Shown piece by piece: positions 46,117 to 53,645 of a stretch of 64,000 nt of DNA. The DNA comes from Clostridium saccharoperbutylacetonicum N1-4(HMT) (GTDB lineage Bacteria > Bacillota > Clostridia > Clostridiales > Clostridiaceae), in NCBI RefSeq assembly GCF_000340885.1, contig NC_020291.1, forward strand, positions 4,029,001 to 4,093,000. The letters run 5' to 3'. The translations under genes and the position numbers were made by a program. Each line of letters starts with the position of its first letter. The stretch's first letter is position 1. A model generated the notes under the pieces. It was not told the DNA's origin and did not search any database. It saw only the letters and a list, made by a program, of their open reading frames with translations.

Positions 46117-47178
46117 CTACAGATTATCTTTGTAAATAAATTCTGTATTGGTTATATTAAAACTATTTTTTATCCCTGAGGTTACATATATTTCTTTATT
46201 TTTAGTAATAAAAATAGCATCAATTCCCTTCAAGGATTCTATTAGTTTAATACTCTTTTCGAGTCCCATAATATATACTCCTGTAGATAATCCATCCCCA
46301 TCAATGGAGTGATCTGAAATTATTGTTGAGCTTATGACCTCACTTTCAGATGGATATCCTGTTTTAGGATCAATTATGTGGTGATATATTTTTCCTTCCC
46401 TAGTAAAATATCTTTCATAATTTCCTGAAGTAACTATAGATTTATTTTCTACACCAATGATCCCAATATGTTCTCCACGAGTATCAAAAGGATTTTGAAT
46501 ACCAACATTCCATAAGTTTTTATCAGGCTTTGTACCTAAGGCATAAATATTTCCTCCAAGATCAATTAAAGCGCTTTTAATCTTATACCCTTCAAAAACT
46601 TTCTTTACTTCATCTGCAGCATATCCTTTAGCTATTCCGCCAACATCAATTGCTTGATTTACATGTTTTAAGCTTATTGAATGGTTCTTTTCATCAAGAA
46701 CTATATCTTCGTAATTAACGAGTTTAAGATTACTCTCAATTTCACTTTTACTTGGTATTCTAGGATTATCACTTCCTATTCGCCATAGGCTTACTATAGA
46801 CCTTATAGTTGGGTCAAAAGTTCCTTCTGATAATATGCTGTATTCTACTGCTTTTTTTACTACAAAGTAAGTATCCGTGCTTACCTCTTGACTTGATATT
46901 CCAGCATTTTTATTTATCATGGAAACCTCACTAAATTCTTTAAATACAGACATTTTATTTTCTATAATATTAAGCCTGTCTATAGCTTCTTGAATTGCTT
47001 CTTCTCCATTTTTTCCATCCACTCTTAATCTTATTATTGTGCCAAGTGCATAAAATTCTCTCACAGCAGTTTCTTCACTTTTTTTCTTATCTGTATTAAC
47101 TACATAAGTTGCAATAACTATTATAAGAACTACAATAATAATCACTAAGAATATATTTTGCTGAATTAATCTAATCAA
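46117..47178 (-). CDS. apbE: FAD:protein FMN transferase (ApbE)
   Basis: 353 aa. It attaches FMN from FAD to Thr of FMN-binding domains outside the membrane. N-terminal TM anchor (residues 8-26), then the ApbE fold: AIDVGGIAKGYAADEVKK (near 190), ALIDLGGNIYALGTKP (near 215), ITSGNYERYF-like segment VTSGNYERYFTREGKIYHHIIDPKTGYP (read near 245-272) and SIDGDGLSTGVYIMG. TTG start with GGAGG upstream. Its likely substrate is the directly downstream two-FMN-domain polyferredoxin. Confidence 0.94.
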   Translation of the reverse strand: MIRLIQQNIFLVIIIVVLIIVIATYVVNTDKKKSEETAVREFYALGTIIRLRVDGKNGEEAIQEAIDRLNIIENKMSVFKEFSEVSMINKNAGISSQEVSTDTYFVVKKAVEYSILSEGTFDPTIRSIVSLWRIGSDNPRIPSKSEIESNLKLVNYEDIVLDEKNHSISLKHVNQAIDVGGIAKGYAADEVKKVFEGYKIKSALIDLGGNIYALGTKPDKNLWNVGIQNPFDTRGEHIGIIGVENKSIVTSGNYERYFTREGKIYHHIIDPKTGYPSESEVISSTIISDHSIDGDGLSTGVYIMGLEKSIKLIESLKGIDAIFITKNKEIYVTSGIKNSFNITNTEFIYKDNL

Positions 47179-47566
47179 TTTTTAATAACCTCCAGAATAT
47201 AAGATTTTAATTTTTTAGAACTACCTGAAACTTTGTGTTTCCTCCCATCTATATTTACAACTTCTGAACGTATTCTAACATTTATTTGTGTGAATTTTAT
47301 GGGGATAAAAAAATTCATAATAAAATATTAACAAAATACCTAGATAAGTATTATTTGATTACAATTCATTATCATAAACAAAAAACCACCACATAGAGAT
47401 GCATTTACATCTCTATGTAAGTGGTATTATAGTTGGTATAGTATCTATTATTTCTAATTTATTATATTTGTTATATTTGTTTTGATTTTAATTATGTTAA
47501 AATTATTTCTTTTAACATTCTTTAGTTTCACCATTTATATTATTACTATGTATGCTCTTTAAACTA
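47179..47566. other. 388-bp intergenic region before apbE
   Basis: Contains the BFD terminator (47385-47425) and presumably the apbE promoter. No gene or other clear structure seen. Confidence 0.4.
47385..47425 (-). terminator. terminator of the BFD gene
   Basis: ACCACC-ACATAGAGATG pairs with CATCTCTATGT-AA-GTGGT; the minus-strand exit is TTTTTTGTTT. Confidence 0.8.
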
Positions 47567-47980
47567 TTATCTTGCTAGTAGTTGTTTTACTAATTCTTTA
47601 TTGCTTTCTACACAATTTCCACAACCAGTACCAACTTTTGTAATTGCTTGTACTTCTTCGAATGATTTTGCACCATTTTTAATTGCATTATTTATATCTT
47701 GTACTGTAACTTTTAAACATCCACACACTACTTGATTTTCATCAATTTTCTTATCTAATAATAATCTATTAACTAAATTTTTGTTACCATTTACACACTT
47801 ACCACAGCCAGTACCTACTTTTGTGATAATTTGAACTTCTTCAAATGATTTTGCACCATTTTTAACTGCATTTTTTAAATCTTGTTCTGTTAATTTAAAA
47901 CATCCACAAATAATTTTATTGTCCACAGGTTTAACTTCTTCCTTAACTCCAAATAATTTTGATAATATTGATTTAATCAT
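47567..47980 (-). CDS. tandem BFD-like [2Fe-2S] protein
   Basis: 137 aa. Two copies of the bacterioferritin-associated ferredoxin-like domain: IICGCFKLTEQDL ... GTGCGKCVNG (residues 23-65) and VVCGCLKVTVQDI ... GTGCGNCVES (residues 84-126), each with four cysteines for one [2Fe-2S] cluster. The repeats are close to identical, pointing to a recent duplication. BFD domains pass electrons or hold iron. AGGAGAG before the ATG. Upstream lie two copies of the MarR operator TTACTAATTAGT, so it is probably controlled by the MarR protein at 48180. Confidence 0.85.
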   Translation of the reverse strand: MIKSILSKLFGVKEEVKPVDNKIICGCFKLTEQDLKNAVKNGAKSFEEVQIITKVGTGCGKCVNGNKNLVNRLLLDKKIDENQVVCGCLKVTVQDINNAIKNGAKSFEEVQAITKVGTGCGNCVESNKELVKQLLAR

Positions 47981-48123
47981 CTTTTTTCTCTCCTCATTAG
48001 TTTTTATTTATATAAAAGGTGTTTAATAATATAGTCACCTTTATACTCATTCTTTAAAAAGTAATCCATTTTATATATGATTTTTCAATCTCAAATCATC
48101 TTTAATAGACTAAAATTCAATCA

Positions 48124-48152
48124 TTACTAATTAGTTAATTACTAATTAGTAG
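48124..48152. promoter_or_regulatory. two MarR-type operator copies before the BFD gene
   Basis: TTACTAATTAGTTAA at 48124-48138 and TTACTAATTAGTAG at 48139-48152, directly adjacent. They share TTACTAATTAGT with the site in the MarR promoter (48636-48657). Confidence 0.65.
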
Positions 48153-48179
48153 TATTTACCCAAAAATAAAGGTGTAAGT

Positions 48180-48626
48180 CTATACACCTGATAATTTCTT
48201 TAGAATATTTATTAAAATCTTTTTTTCTTCAACTTCTAATACGCTAAAAATTTCACCTAAATTATCTACATGCTTAGGGAAAATTTCACTCATAAGCTTT
48301 ATTCCTTTTTCAGAAATGCTTATTAAGCTCGCACGTCTATCCTTAGGATCAGGACGTCGCTCAATCAAATCATCTTTAGCCAAGTTATCTATAACAACAG
48401 TCATATTACCGCCAGTTGATAGGGTTTTCTCTAATATTTCACTGACTCTTAAATCACCTTTATGATATAGCACTTCAAGTACTCCAAATTGTGAAAAAGT
48501 TAGCCCTCCTTCTTTAATAATTTTGTATTCTCTTTTGTTTACGCTTTGAATACATCGACTTAATGCTATTATTGACTTTAAATTTAAATCATTTAATTCT
48601 CCATAAGTAATTTTATTCTTATCCAT
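48180..48626 (-). CDS. MarR family transcriptional regulator
   Basis: 148 aa from the chosen ATG. Winged helix: LTFSQFGVLEVLYHKGDLRVSEI, then STGGNMTVVIDNLAKDDLIERRPDPKDRRASLISISEKG (read about residues 70-108), the family signature with the wing. No Shine-Dalgarno site precedes the ATG at 48626; instead a promoter ends 7 nt before it (separate entry), so a leaderless mRNA is likely. The frame extends to a GTG at 48671, but the promoter lies inside that extension. Probably represses itself and the BFD gene. Confidence 0.88.
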   Translation of the reverse strand: MDKNKITYGELNDLNLKSIIALSRCIQSVNKREYKIIKEGGLTFSQFGVLEVLYHKGDLRVSEILEKTLSTGGNMTVVIDNLAKDDLIERRPDPKDRRASLISISEKGIKLMSEIFPKHVDNLGEIFSVLEVEEKKILINILKKLSGV

Positions 48627-48633
48627 GGGTACA

Positions 48634-48662
48634 ATAATATTACTAATTAGTAATATTGTCAA
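48634..48662 (-). promoter_or_regulatory. promoter of the MarR gene with operator in the spacer
   Basis: On the minus strand: TTGACA (48662-48657), 17-bp spacer, TATTAT (48639-48634), then 7 nt and the ATG at 48626. The spacer is filled by a 22-bp perfect palindrome (48636-48657; half AATATTACTAA), so repressor binding would block RNA polymerase. Confidence 0.7.
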
Positions 48663-48802
48663 GGGCATCACATTAAAATAATTTCAAAAATATTAACAAA
48701 CGCATAAAAACCGCATTGTTTTTACCCAAAAGCTATACATATATTTCTATTAGCTCCTGCAATTAACCTCCAAGCTAAAATATTTTTATAGTTTACAATA
48801 AA

Positions 48803-48839
48803 AATCAGGTTACCAATAATTTCCACCAGCAACCTGATT
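48803..48839 (-). terminator. terminator of the HMA/95-aa gene unit
   Basis: AATCAGGTT (48803-48811) pairs with AACCTGATT (48831-48839); minus-strand exit TTTTTATTG. Confidence 0.75.
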
Positions 48840-48892
48840 GAAATTTACTTTAAGTTTTGCATTTAAATTTATTTAATCTTATTACATATTAG

Positions 48893-48961
48893 TCATTTGC
48901 TACATTCATCAGCACATTTATGACATTCTGCAGCACATTGTTTGCAATGGTCATAGTTTAA
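48893..48961 (-). pseudogene. remnant of a Csp-type (DUF326) copper storage protein
   Basis: The frame after a TAA at 48962-48964 reads CKQCAAECHKCADECSK and a stop. The CxxC...CxxxC spacing is that of the last helix of four-helix-bundle copper storage proteins. No start codon and no upstream part remain, so this is the C-terminal scrap of a lost gene. Confidence 0.55.
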
Positions 48962-49000
48962 TTATTCTTGATTATTATTTTCAGGTAGACAATTATTATA

Positions 49001-49288
49001 CTATTCCTCTATTTTATTTTGACTATCATTCACTTCTTTATTTTCACTACAGCAATTTCCATGCTTACTATCCTTAAGCATCATTCCCATCATAAGCACC
49101 ATCATTATAGGACATATGAACGGAGCTATTCCTCCAATTGCTACTCTATATCCTGTTCCTACATTTATAAAAGAAAGTGCTCCAACAATTATAAAAGGTA
49201 ATCCGCAGCAAAGTACCATCATTAGCATATGCTTCATTGGATTGTGTTTTTTATTGTCTCCATTTTTATTATTTCTATGACAATTCAT
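49001..49288 (-). CDS. small Cys/Met/His-rich membrane protein
   Basis: 95 aa. Two hydrophobic helices (about residues 20-43 and 48-72) with many methionines (MKHMLMMVLCC, PIMMVLMMGMML), a His/Lys/Asn-rich N-terminus and CC near the C-terminus. Composition suggests metal handling, perhaps copper, like its neighbours (HMA protein, multicopper oxidase). GAGGAGG before the ATG. It follows the HMA gene by 24 bp. No family recognised. Confidence 0.7.
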   Translation of the reverse strand: MNCHRNNKNGDNKKHNPMKHMLMMVLCCGLPFIIVGALSFINVGTGYRVAIGGIAPFICPIMMVLMMGMMLKDSKHGNCCSENKEVNDSQNKIEE

Positions 49289-49312
49289 AATAAATTCCTC
49301 CTCATATTTTCA

Positions 49313-49549
49313 TTATAGTGAATGTTCAAGCTTACCAACTTTCCCACTTAAAATTGATCTATTTACAATATCTTTAATCTCATCTTTTGATATATTTTCA
49401 TCTTTATAAGTTATTTTTATTTTTTTTGATTCTAAATCTACATGGATTTCTTCTAATCCTTCAACTGAACTTAGAGTTTTCACTACAGTCATTAAGCATC
49501 TGTGACAAAGCATATTTTTCTGTTTAAAGTTTAAATTATAACTTTTCAA
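49313..49549 (-). CDS. HMA-domain copper chaperone-like protein
   Basis: 78 aa. A heavy-metal-associated fold (beta-alpha-beta-beta-alpha-beta) with MLCHRCLMTV in place of the usual MxCxxC loop: cysteines at residues 15 and 18. It would bind Cu(I). Start TTG at 49549 with GGAGGGAG upstream. It is divergent from the multicopper oxidase, with response-regulator boxes between them. Confidence 0.85.
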   Translation of the reverse strand: MKSYNLNFKQKNMLCHRCLMTVVKTLSSVEGLEEIHVDLESKKIKITYKDENISKDEIKDIVNRSILSGKVGKLEHSL

Positions 49550-49588
49550 AATTACTCCCTCCTTATGAATAAATTTTAAATAAAAAAT

Positions 49589-49610
49589 ATGAAGATTTGA
49601 TGAAGATAAT
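49589..49610. promoter_or_regulatory. 11-bp direct-repeat pair (box 1 of the HMA/oxidase region)
   Basis: ATGAAGATTTG followed immediately by ATGAAGATAAT: nearly identical 11-mers, about 40 bp before the HMA start. Confidence 0.6.
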
Positions 49611-49674
49611 CTCAGAATAAAAAATAATTTTTAAGTTATAATATTGAAAATACAATTTTATATTTATTAGTCTA

Positions 49675-49696
49675 ACTTTCTTCATATTTCCTTCAT
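49675..49696. promoter_or_regulatory. 11-bp direct-repeat pair (box 2, opposite orientation)
   Basis: On the minus strand ATGAAGGAAAT followed by ATGAAGAAAGT, about 70 bp before the multicopper oxidase ATG. Box 1 and box 2 face opposite ways and would serve the divergent HMA and oxidase genes. Confidence 0.55.
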
Positions 49697-49765
49697 AACT
49701 AAATTGTATAATAAATTAGTATTAAATAATAATTATTATCACTTTAAAATATCGGAGGTATATAT

Positions 49766-51250
49766 ATGATTAATAGAAAGTTAAAATTGATTTATACATT
49801 TGCTGCTCTTGTAGCGGTTAGCTTAGCTGCATATATGCTCGCTGTAAAAAACACTAAAAACAATTCAAATATGAGCGGTTCTATGATGGGAATTAATACA
49901 CATGCAGTAGATCCTATGCAATCAAATAATAATTCAAATAAACAAAACGTCGAAAATAATCTTCCTATTCCTAAGCTTTTAGAGAATGAAAGTCCCAATT
50001 CTAAAGTAGAAGATTTTACTTTAAATGTTGATCAAGGAACTACTGCTTTTATGGATGAAAAAGCTTCGGAAACTTATGGTTATAATGGTAATTTTCTTGG
50101 ACCTGTAATTCGAGTAAACAAGGACGATAATGTGAATATTCACTTAAACAATAATTTGAAAGAAGAGACAACAATTCATTGGCATGGATTAAATATTGAT
50201 GGAAATGTTGATGGCGGACCTCATCAACCTATAGCCTCTGGAAGTAAAGCAGATATAAATTTTAAGGTTAACCAACCCGCTTCAACCTTATGGTTTCATC
50301 CACACACAAATGGCAAAACCAGTGAGCAAGTATATAAGGGGTTAGCAGGCTTACTTTATGTAGAAGATGAAGTTTCAAAAAGTTTAAATATTCCCAAAGA
50401 TTATGGAGTAAATGATATTCCTTTAATTGTTCAAGATCGTTATTTTGATAACAGTGGTACTCTTTCTTATAATAATTCACAAATGATGGATGGTGCTTTA
50501 GGAAATACAATATTAGTTAACGGAGCAATTAATCCATACTTAGATGTTAAAAAAGTGAAGATGAGATTTAGGCTTGTTAATGGCTCTAATGCACGAATAT
50601 ATTCATTTGAACTAAGTACTGGTGATGAGTTTGAACAAATCTCATCAGATGGAGGTTTTTTAGAAAAGCCTGTGAAGATGAATAAATTAGAATTAGGACC
50701 TGGTGAAAGAGCTGAAATAATAATAGATTTTTCAAAATATGATACAGGAACAACTTTATTTCTAACAGGTGGGGATTTTAACGTATTAAAGTTTAATGTA
50801 AAAGATGATGGAATAGACACTACAGAAATACCTAATTACTTAACTCAGATAACGCAACTATCACAATCTTCTGCGAAAACAGTAAGAAGATTTAATCTTC
50901 AGGGTATGGGAAATATGGTCTCTATTAATGGAAAGCAGATGGATATGAATCGAATAGATTTAAAAGTTAAACTTAATGATACTGAAATATGGGAAATTAC
51001 AAATCCAAAAGATATGATGGGAGGAATGAGTCACCCATTCCATGTCCATGGAGTTCAGTTCCAAGTATTATCAAGAAACGGCATAGAACCACTTGAAAGT
51101 GAAAGAGGCTGGAAGGATACTGTATTAGTTAATCCTGATGAAGATGTAAAAATACTTATAAAATTTACTCAAAAGGGTTTATTTATGTATCACTGCCACA
51201 TTTTAGAGCATGAAGATGCTGGAATGATGGGACAATTTGAAGTAGAATAA
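49766..51250 (+). CDS. multicopper oxidase (CueO/laccase type)
   Basis: 494 aa. Exported: TM/signal segment near residues 7-26, then a Met/Asn-rich region (SMMGINTHAVDPMQ). The four copper motifs are all present: HWHGLN (near 137), WFHPHTNG (near 176), HPFHVHG (near 423) and HCHILEHEDAGMM (near 475; Cys of T1 copper with Met ligand). It oxidises Cu(I) or organic substrates and reduces O2 to water, a striking function for an anaerobe. GGAGG before the ATG; terminator follows. Confidence 0.94.
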   Translation: MINRKLKLIYTFAALVAVSLAAYMLAVKNTKNNSNMSGSMMGINTHAVDPMQSNNNSNKQNVENNLPIPKLLENESPNSKVEDFTLNVDQGTTAFMDEKASETYGYNGNFLGPVIRVNKDDNVNIHLNNNLKEETTIHWHGLNIDGNVDGGPHQPIASGSKADINFKVNQPASTLWFHPHTNGKTSEQVYKGLAGLLYVEDEVSKSLNIPKDYGVNDIPLIVQDRYFDNSGTLSYNNSQMMDGALGNTILVNGAINPYLDVKKVKMRFRLVNGSNARIYSFELSTGDEFEQISSDGGFLEKPVKMNKLELGPGERAEIIIDFSKYDTGTTLFLTGGDFNVLKFNVKDDGIDTTEIPNYLTQITQLSQSSAKTVRRFNLQGMGNMVSINGKQMDMNRIDLKVKLNDTEIWEITNPKDMMGGMSHPFHVHGVQFQVLSRNGIEPLESERGWKDTVLVNPDEDVKILIKFTQKGLFMYHCHILEHEDAGMMGQFEVE

Positions 51251-51253
51251 TAG

Positions 51254-51297
51254 AAAGTTGCGGTTTTAGTGTTAATCAATTCTAAAACCGCAACTTT
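51254..51297 (+). terminator. terminator of the multicopper oxidase gene
   Basis: A perfect 16-bp stem, AAAGTTGCGGTTTTAG (51254-51269) and its complement (51282-51297), ending in TTTTTT. Confidence 0.85.
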
Positions 51298-51324
51298 TTT
51301 CTAAATAAGTTATTTGTCAATGAC

Positions 51325-51378
51325 CCAAAACATAAAGATTTCAGAAGGAAATCAACATTAATTTATCATTGAGCATTG
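51325..51378. repeat. hairpin repeat copy R3 (inverted)
   Basis: Complement of the motif at 53308-53360 (R2): both contain a GATTTC/GAAATC hairpin flanked by CAATGCTCAAT-like and TTATGTTTTG-like ends. After it, in direct orientation, follows the module TTGCAACATATATA that also follows copies R1 and R2. Confidence 0.6.
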
Positions 51379-51409
51379 AACATTTTTAATTGCAACATAT
51401 ATAGATGCT

Positions 51410-53236
51410 TTATCCATTAATAAGTTTCTTACGGACTTCTTCTAAATTAACTGTTTTTAATGAATCAGTAACTTCTATTGCTATGGCTGCTACATTATCT
51501 TTAATAATAAGATATGTTCCACTTTTGTCTATCTTAAATCCAACATTAGTAATGCCTTTTTTCCCAGAAAAAGAACTTATTTGATCACCAGTATCAGCAT
51601 TTACTATTGTAAAATTCCCATCAGCCTTATCAAATGAATTAAGATCAATTACTAGGTTAGTTTGTATTCCTTTCTCTAATACTACAACAAGAGGTTCAAA
51701 CTCATAGCCAGTTCCCTTTATATTTAGACTTTGTATATTTCCTGAAATATTTGCCTTTTTAACTAATCTATCAGTTGGAACTTTACTTAAATCATTACCA
51801 TATATGCTTTGGGATTGTTGTACAGCAGTTGCTGCTCCAGTTCCACCTGTACAACAGCTCATTCCACTACTTGGAGTTGGAATTGACGAATCCGCTTTTG
51901 ATGTATCTACAGAATCAAGATTGTCAGTTACTTTAATTACACCTCGTATCATTCCCATCCAGCAGCTGAAATTTATATCTCCATCCTTTGGTGTAAATTC
52001 TATTATATTTTCTCCAGAATTTAAAGTTTTTTGTATATTAAGTGATGGGACTACTACTGCATTATTACAAGAATTTATTTGATTTCCTGTAATAATCCAT
52101 TTAACAGGTATACCTTTTTGAACATAAAAGGCATTAGGAGTATAACCGTTATTATCAGCAGTCATTCTTATTACTTGAACTCCATTTTCAACAGTTGCTT
52201 TTCCTATTTTGGCTTGTGCTGCTTGTGCACCATTTCCTGAAATACTTTGTGTTAATTCATTAACACCTGGAACTCCAACTCCTGCAAGGGCAAGACCTCT
52301 ATTACCCATTATTATTCCAAGTATTATTACTAAAATTCCACTAAACTTTAGAAGTTGTTTTGTATAACCTTTACTTAGCAAACCCGATATTACTCCAAAA
52401 ACAAGCATCAAAGGAACGGTTCCTAATGAAAATAAAAACATTGATATAGCTCCTGCTGCTGCACTACCAGTACCTAATGCATAAAGTTGCATTGTTTGTA
52501 ATGGACCACAAGGCATTAATCCATTTAATATTCCAACCAAGAAAGGAGATTTCGGTTGACTTTTTATTTTACATGCTGACCATGGCAATTTAATATTAAA
52601 CTTTCTAAATAAAGAGAATCCAGTCATATTTAACCCCATTATCACCATAAATACTCCGGCAAATATTTGAAGACCAGCTTTTACATTAAGTGATAATGAT
52701 AGCACTGACCCCAAAGCCCCTACAACTCCACCTATTATTGTGTAGGAAGTAACTCTTCCAGAATTATATAAAATTGCAGGTATTAAGGCCTTAAATTTGT
52801 TCTGATTTTCATTTACAATACTATTTTTTGATAAACTTTGTGTAAGCACTATGCCACCACACATACCAACACAATGTATTGATGTAAGCATACCAACAAC
52901 AAACAATACCACATAAGATGCATTATTTAACTTAGCACTCATATCAAAACCTGATGTTGAGTTACCAAGAAGAAATATAGCAGCAGCTATAACTAAAAAT
53001 CCTGCAAATTTAATACTACTCGAATTTTTTGTACTATACCCTGCTTTATTGATAACCTCCATTAATTGTTCCTTAGAGCAAATGGTACTATCATATTCAA
53101 CAATCACCTGCTGAGCATTATAGCTAGCCATTGTATTTACAACTCCATTAACCTTCTTTAAGGCTTTTTCCACTCTGTTTTCACAAGATGTACATGTCAT
53201 ATCATATACTTTAATTATCTCTCTTTTAATACTCAT
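51410..53236 (-). CDS. HMA - SafE (urease accessory-like) - cupredoxin-type fusion protein
   Basis: 608 aa. N-terminal HMA domain with MTCTSCENRV (about residues 13-22). Then six or more TM helices of the TauE/SafE-DsbD family (about 60-330), with GMLTSIHCVGMCGGIV and NGLMPCGPLQTMQLYALGTGSA; these paired cysteines resemble DsbD and CcoS-associated SafE proteins. The C-terminal extracellular part has two cupredoxin-like domains (VQKGIPVKWIITGNQINSC...FSCWMGMIRG, then VVVLEKGIQTNLVIDLNS). GGAGG before the ATG at 53236. It likely moves copper or reducing power across the membrane. Flanked by inverted repeats R3 and R2. Confidence 0.88.
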   Translation of the reverse strand: MSIKREIIKVYDMTCTSCENRVEKALKKVNGVVNTMASYNAQQVIVEYDSTICSKEQLMEVINKAGYSTKNSSSIKFAGFLVIAAAIFLLGNSTSGFDMSAKLNNASYVVLFVVGMLTSIHCVGMCGGIVLTQSLSKNSIVNENQNKFKALIPAILYNSGRVTSYTIIGGVVGALGSVLSLSLNVKAGLQIFAGVFMVIMGLNMTGFSLFRKFNIKLPWSACKIKSQPKSPFLVGILNGLMPCGPLQTMQLYALGTGSAAAGAISMFLFSLGTVPLMLVFGVISGLLSKGYTKQLLKFSGILVIILGIIMGNRGLALAGVGVPGVNELTQSISGNGAQAAQAKIGKATVENGVQVIRMTADNNGYTPNAFYVQKGIPVKWIITGNQINSCNNAVVVPSLNIQKTLNSGENIIEFTPKDGDINFSCWMGMIRGVIKVTDNLDSVDTSKADSSIPTPSSGMSCCTGGTGAATAVQQSQSIYGNDLSKVPTDRLVKKANISGNIQSLNIKGTGYEFEPLVVVLEKGIQTNLVIDLNSFDKADGNFTIVNADTGDQISSFSGKKGITNVGFKIDKSGTYLIIKDNVAAIAIEVTDSLKTVNLEEVRKKLING

Positions 53237-53307
53237 ATTATCCTCCACTAAATTAATGTAATTTATTTTAATAATAAATTTAAACATAACTAATCTTTAC
53301 ATATTAC

Positions 53308-53380
53308 AATGCTCAATTAATATTGATTTCCTTCAGAAATCTTTATGTTTTGAATAATTATTTTTGCAACATATATATTG
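53308..53380. repeat. hairpin repeat copy R2
   Basis: Contains GATTTC-n5-GAAATC with flanking arms and the trailing TTTTTGCAACATATATA module. A second hairpin follows (TTAATC-n-AAGAAATC with GATTTCTTGATTAA, 53400-53440). The gap 53237-53645 also has the response-regulator box and the kup terminator. Confidence 0.6.
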
Positions 53381-53492
53381 CAATAGCAATTCCCCATTAT
53401 TAATCCAAGAAATCTCAAAAGGATTTCTTGATTAATAGCAATTTACAATTAAACATTAACAATTGAATATATATATATTATAAGAAAAAGTT

Positions 53493-53514
53493 ATGAAGAT
53501 TTTATGAGGATACA
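53493..53514. promoter_or_regulatory. 11-bp direct-repeat pair upstream of the SafE fusion gene
   Basis: ATGAAGATTTT followed by ATGAGGATACA, about 255 bp before the gene. Same family as 41430, 49589 and 49675. Confidence 0.5.
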
Positions 53515-53550
53515 ATGAAAAATAAACAGGAAACTATTCTAAATAAAATT

Positions 53551-53593
53551 AAACCCAAAAATCAAGACATCTCTTACCTTGATTTTTAGGTTT
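53551..53593 (-). terminator. terminator of kup
   Basis: AAACCCAAAAATCAAG pairs with CTTGATTTTTAGGTTT; minus-strand exit TAATTTTATTT. 52 bp past the kup stop. Confidence 0.85.
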
Positions 53594-53645
53594 AATATAT
53601 TTTAATATCTAACATTTAATTTTTTAAGCACATGAAAATAAAAAG

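Noticed and set aside
37965..53236. A hidden cbb3 oxidase or nitrous oxide reductase operon
   Set aside because: FixH, polyferredoxin and SafE suggest it, but no CcoN/O/P, NosZ or haem-binding CxxCH protein is encoded in the window.
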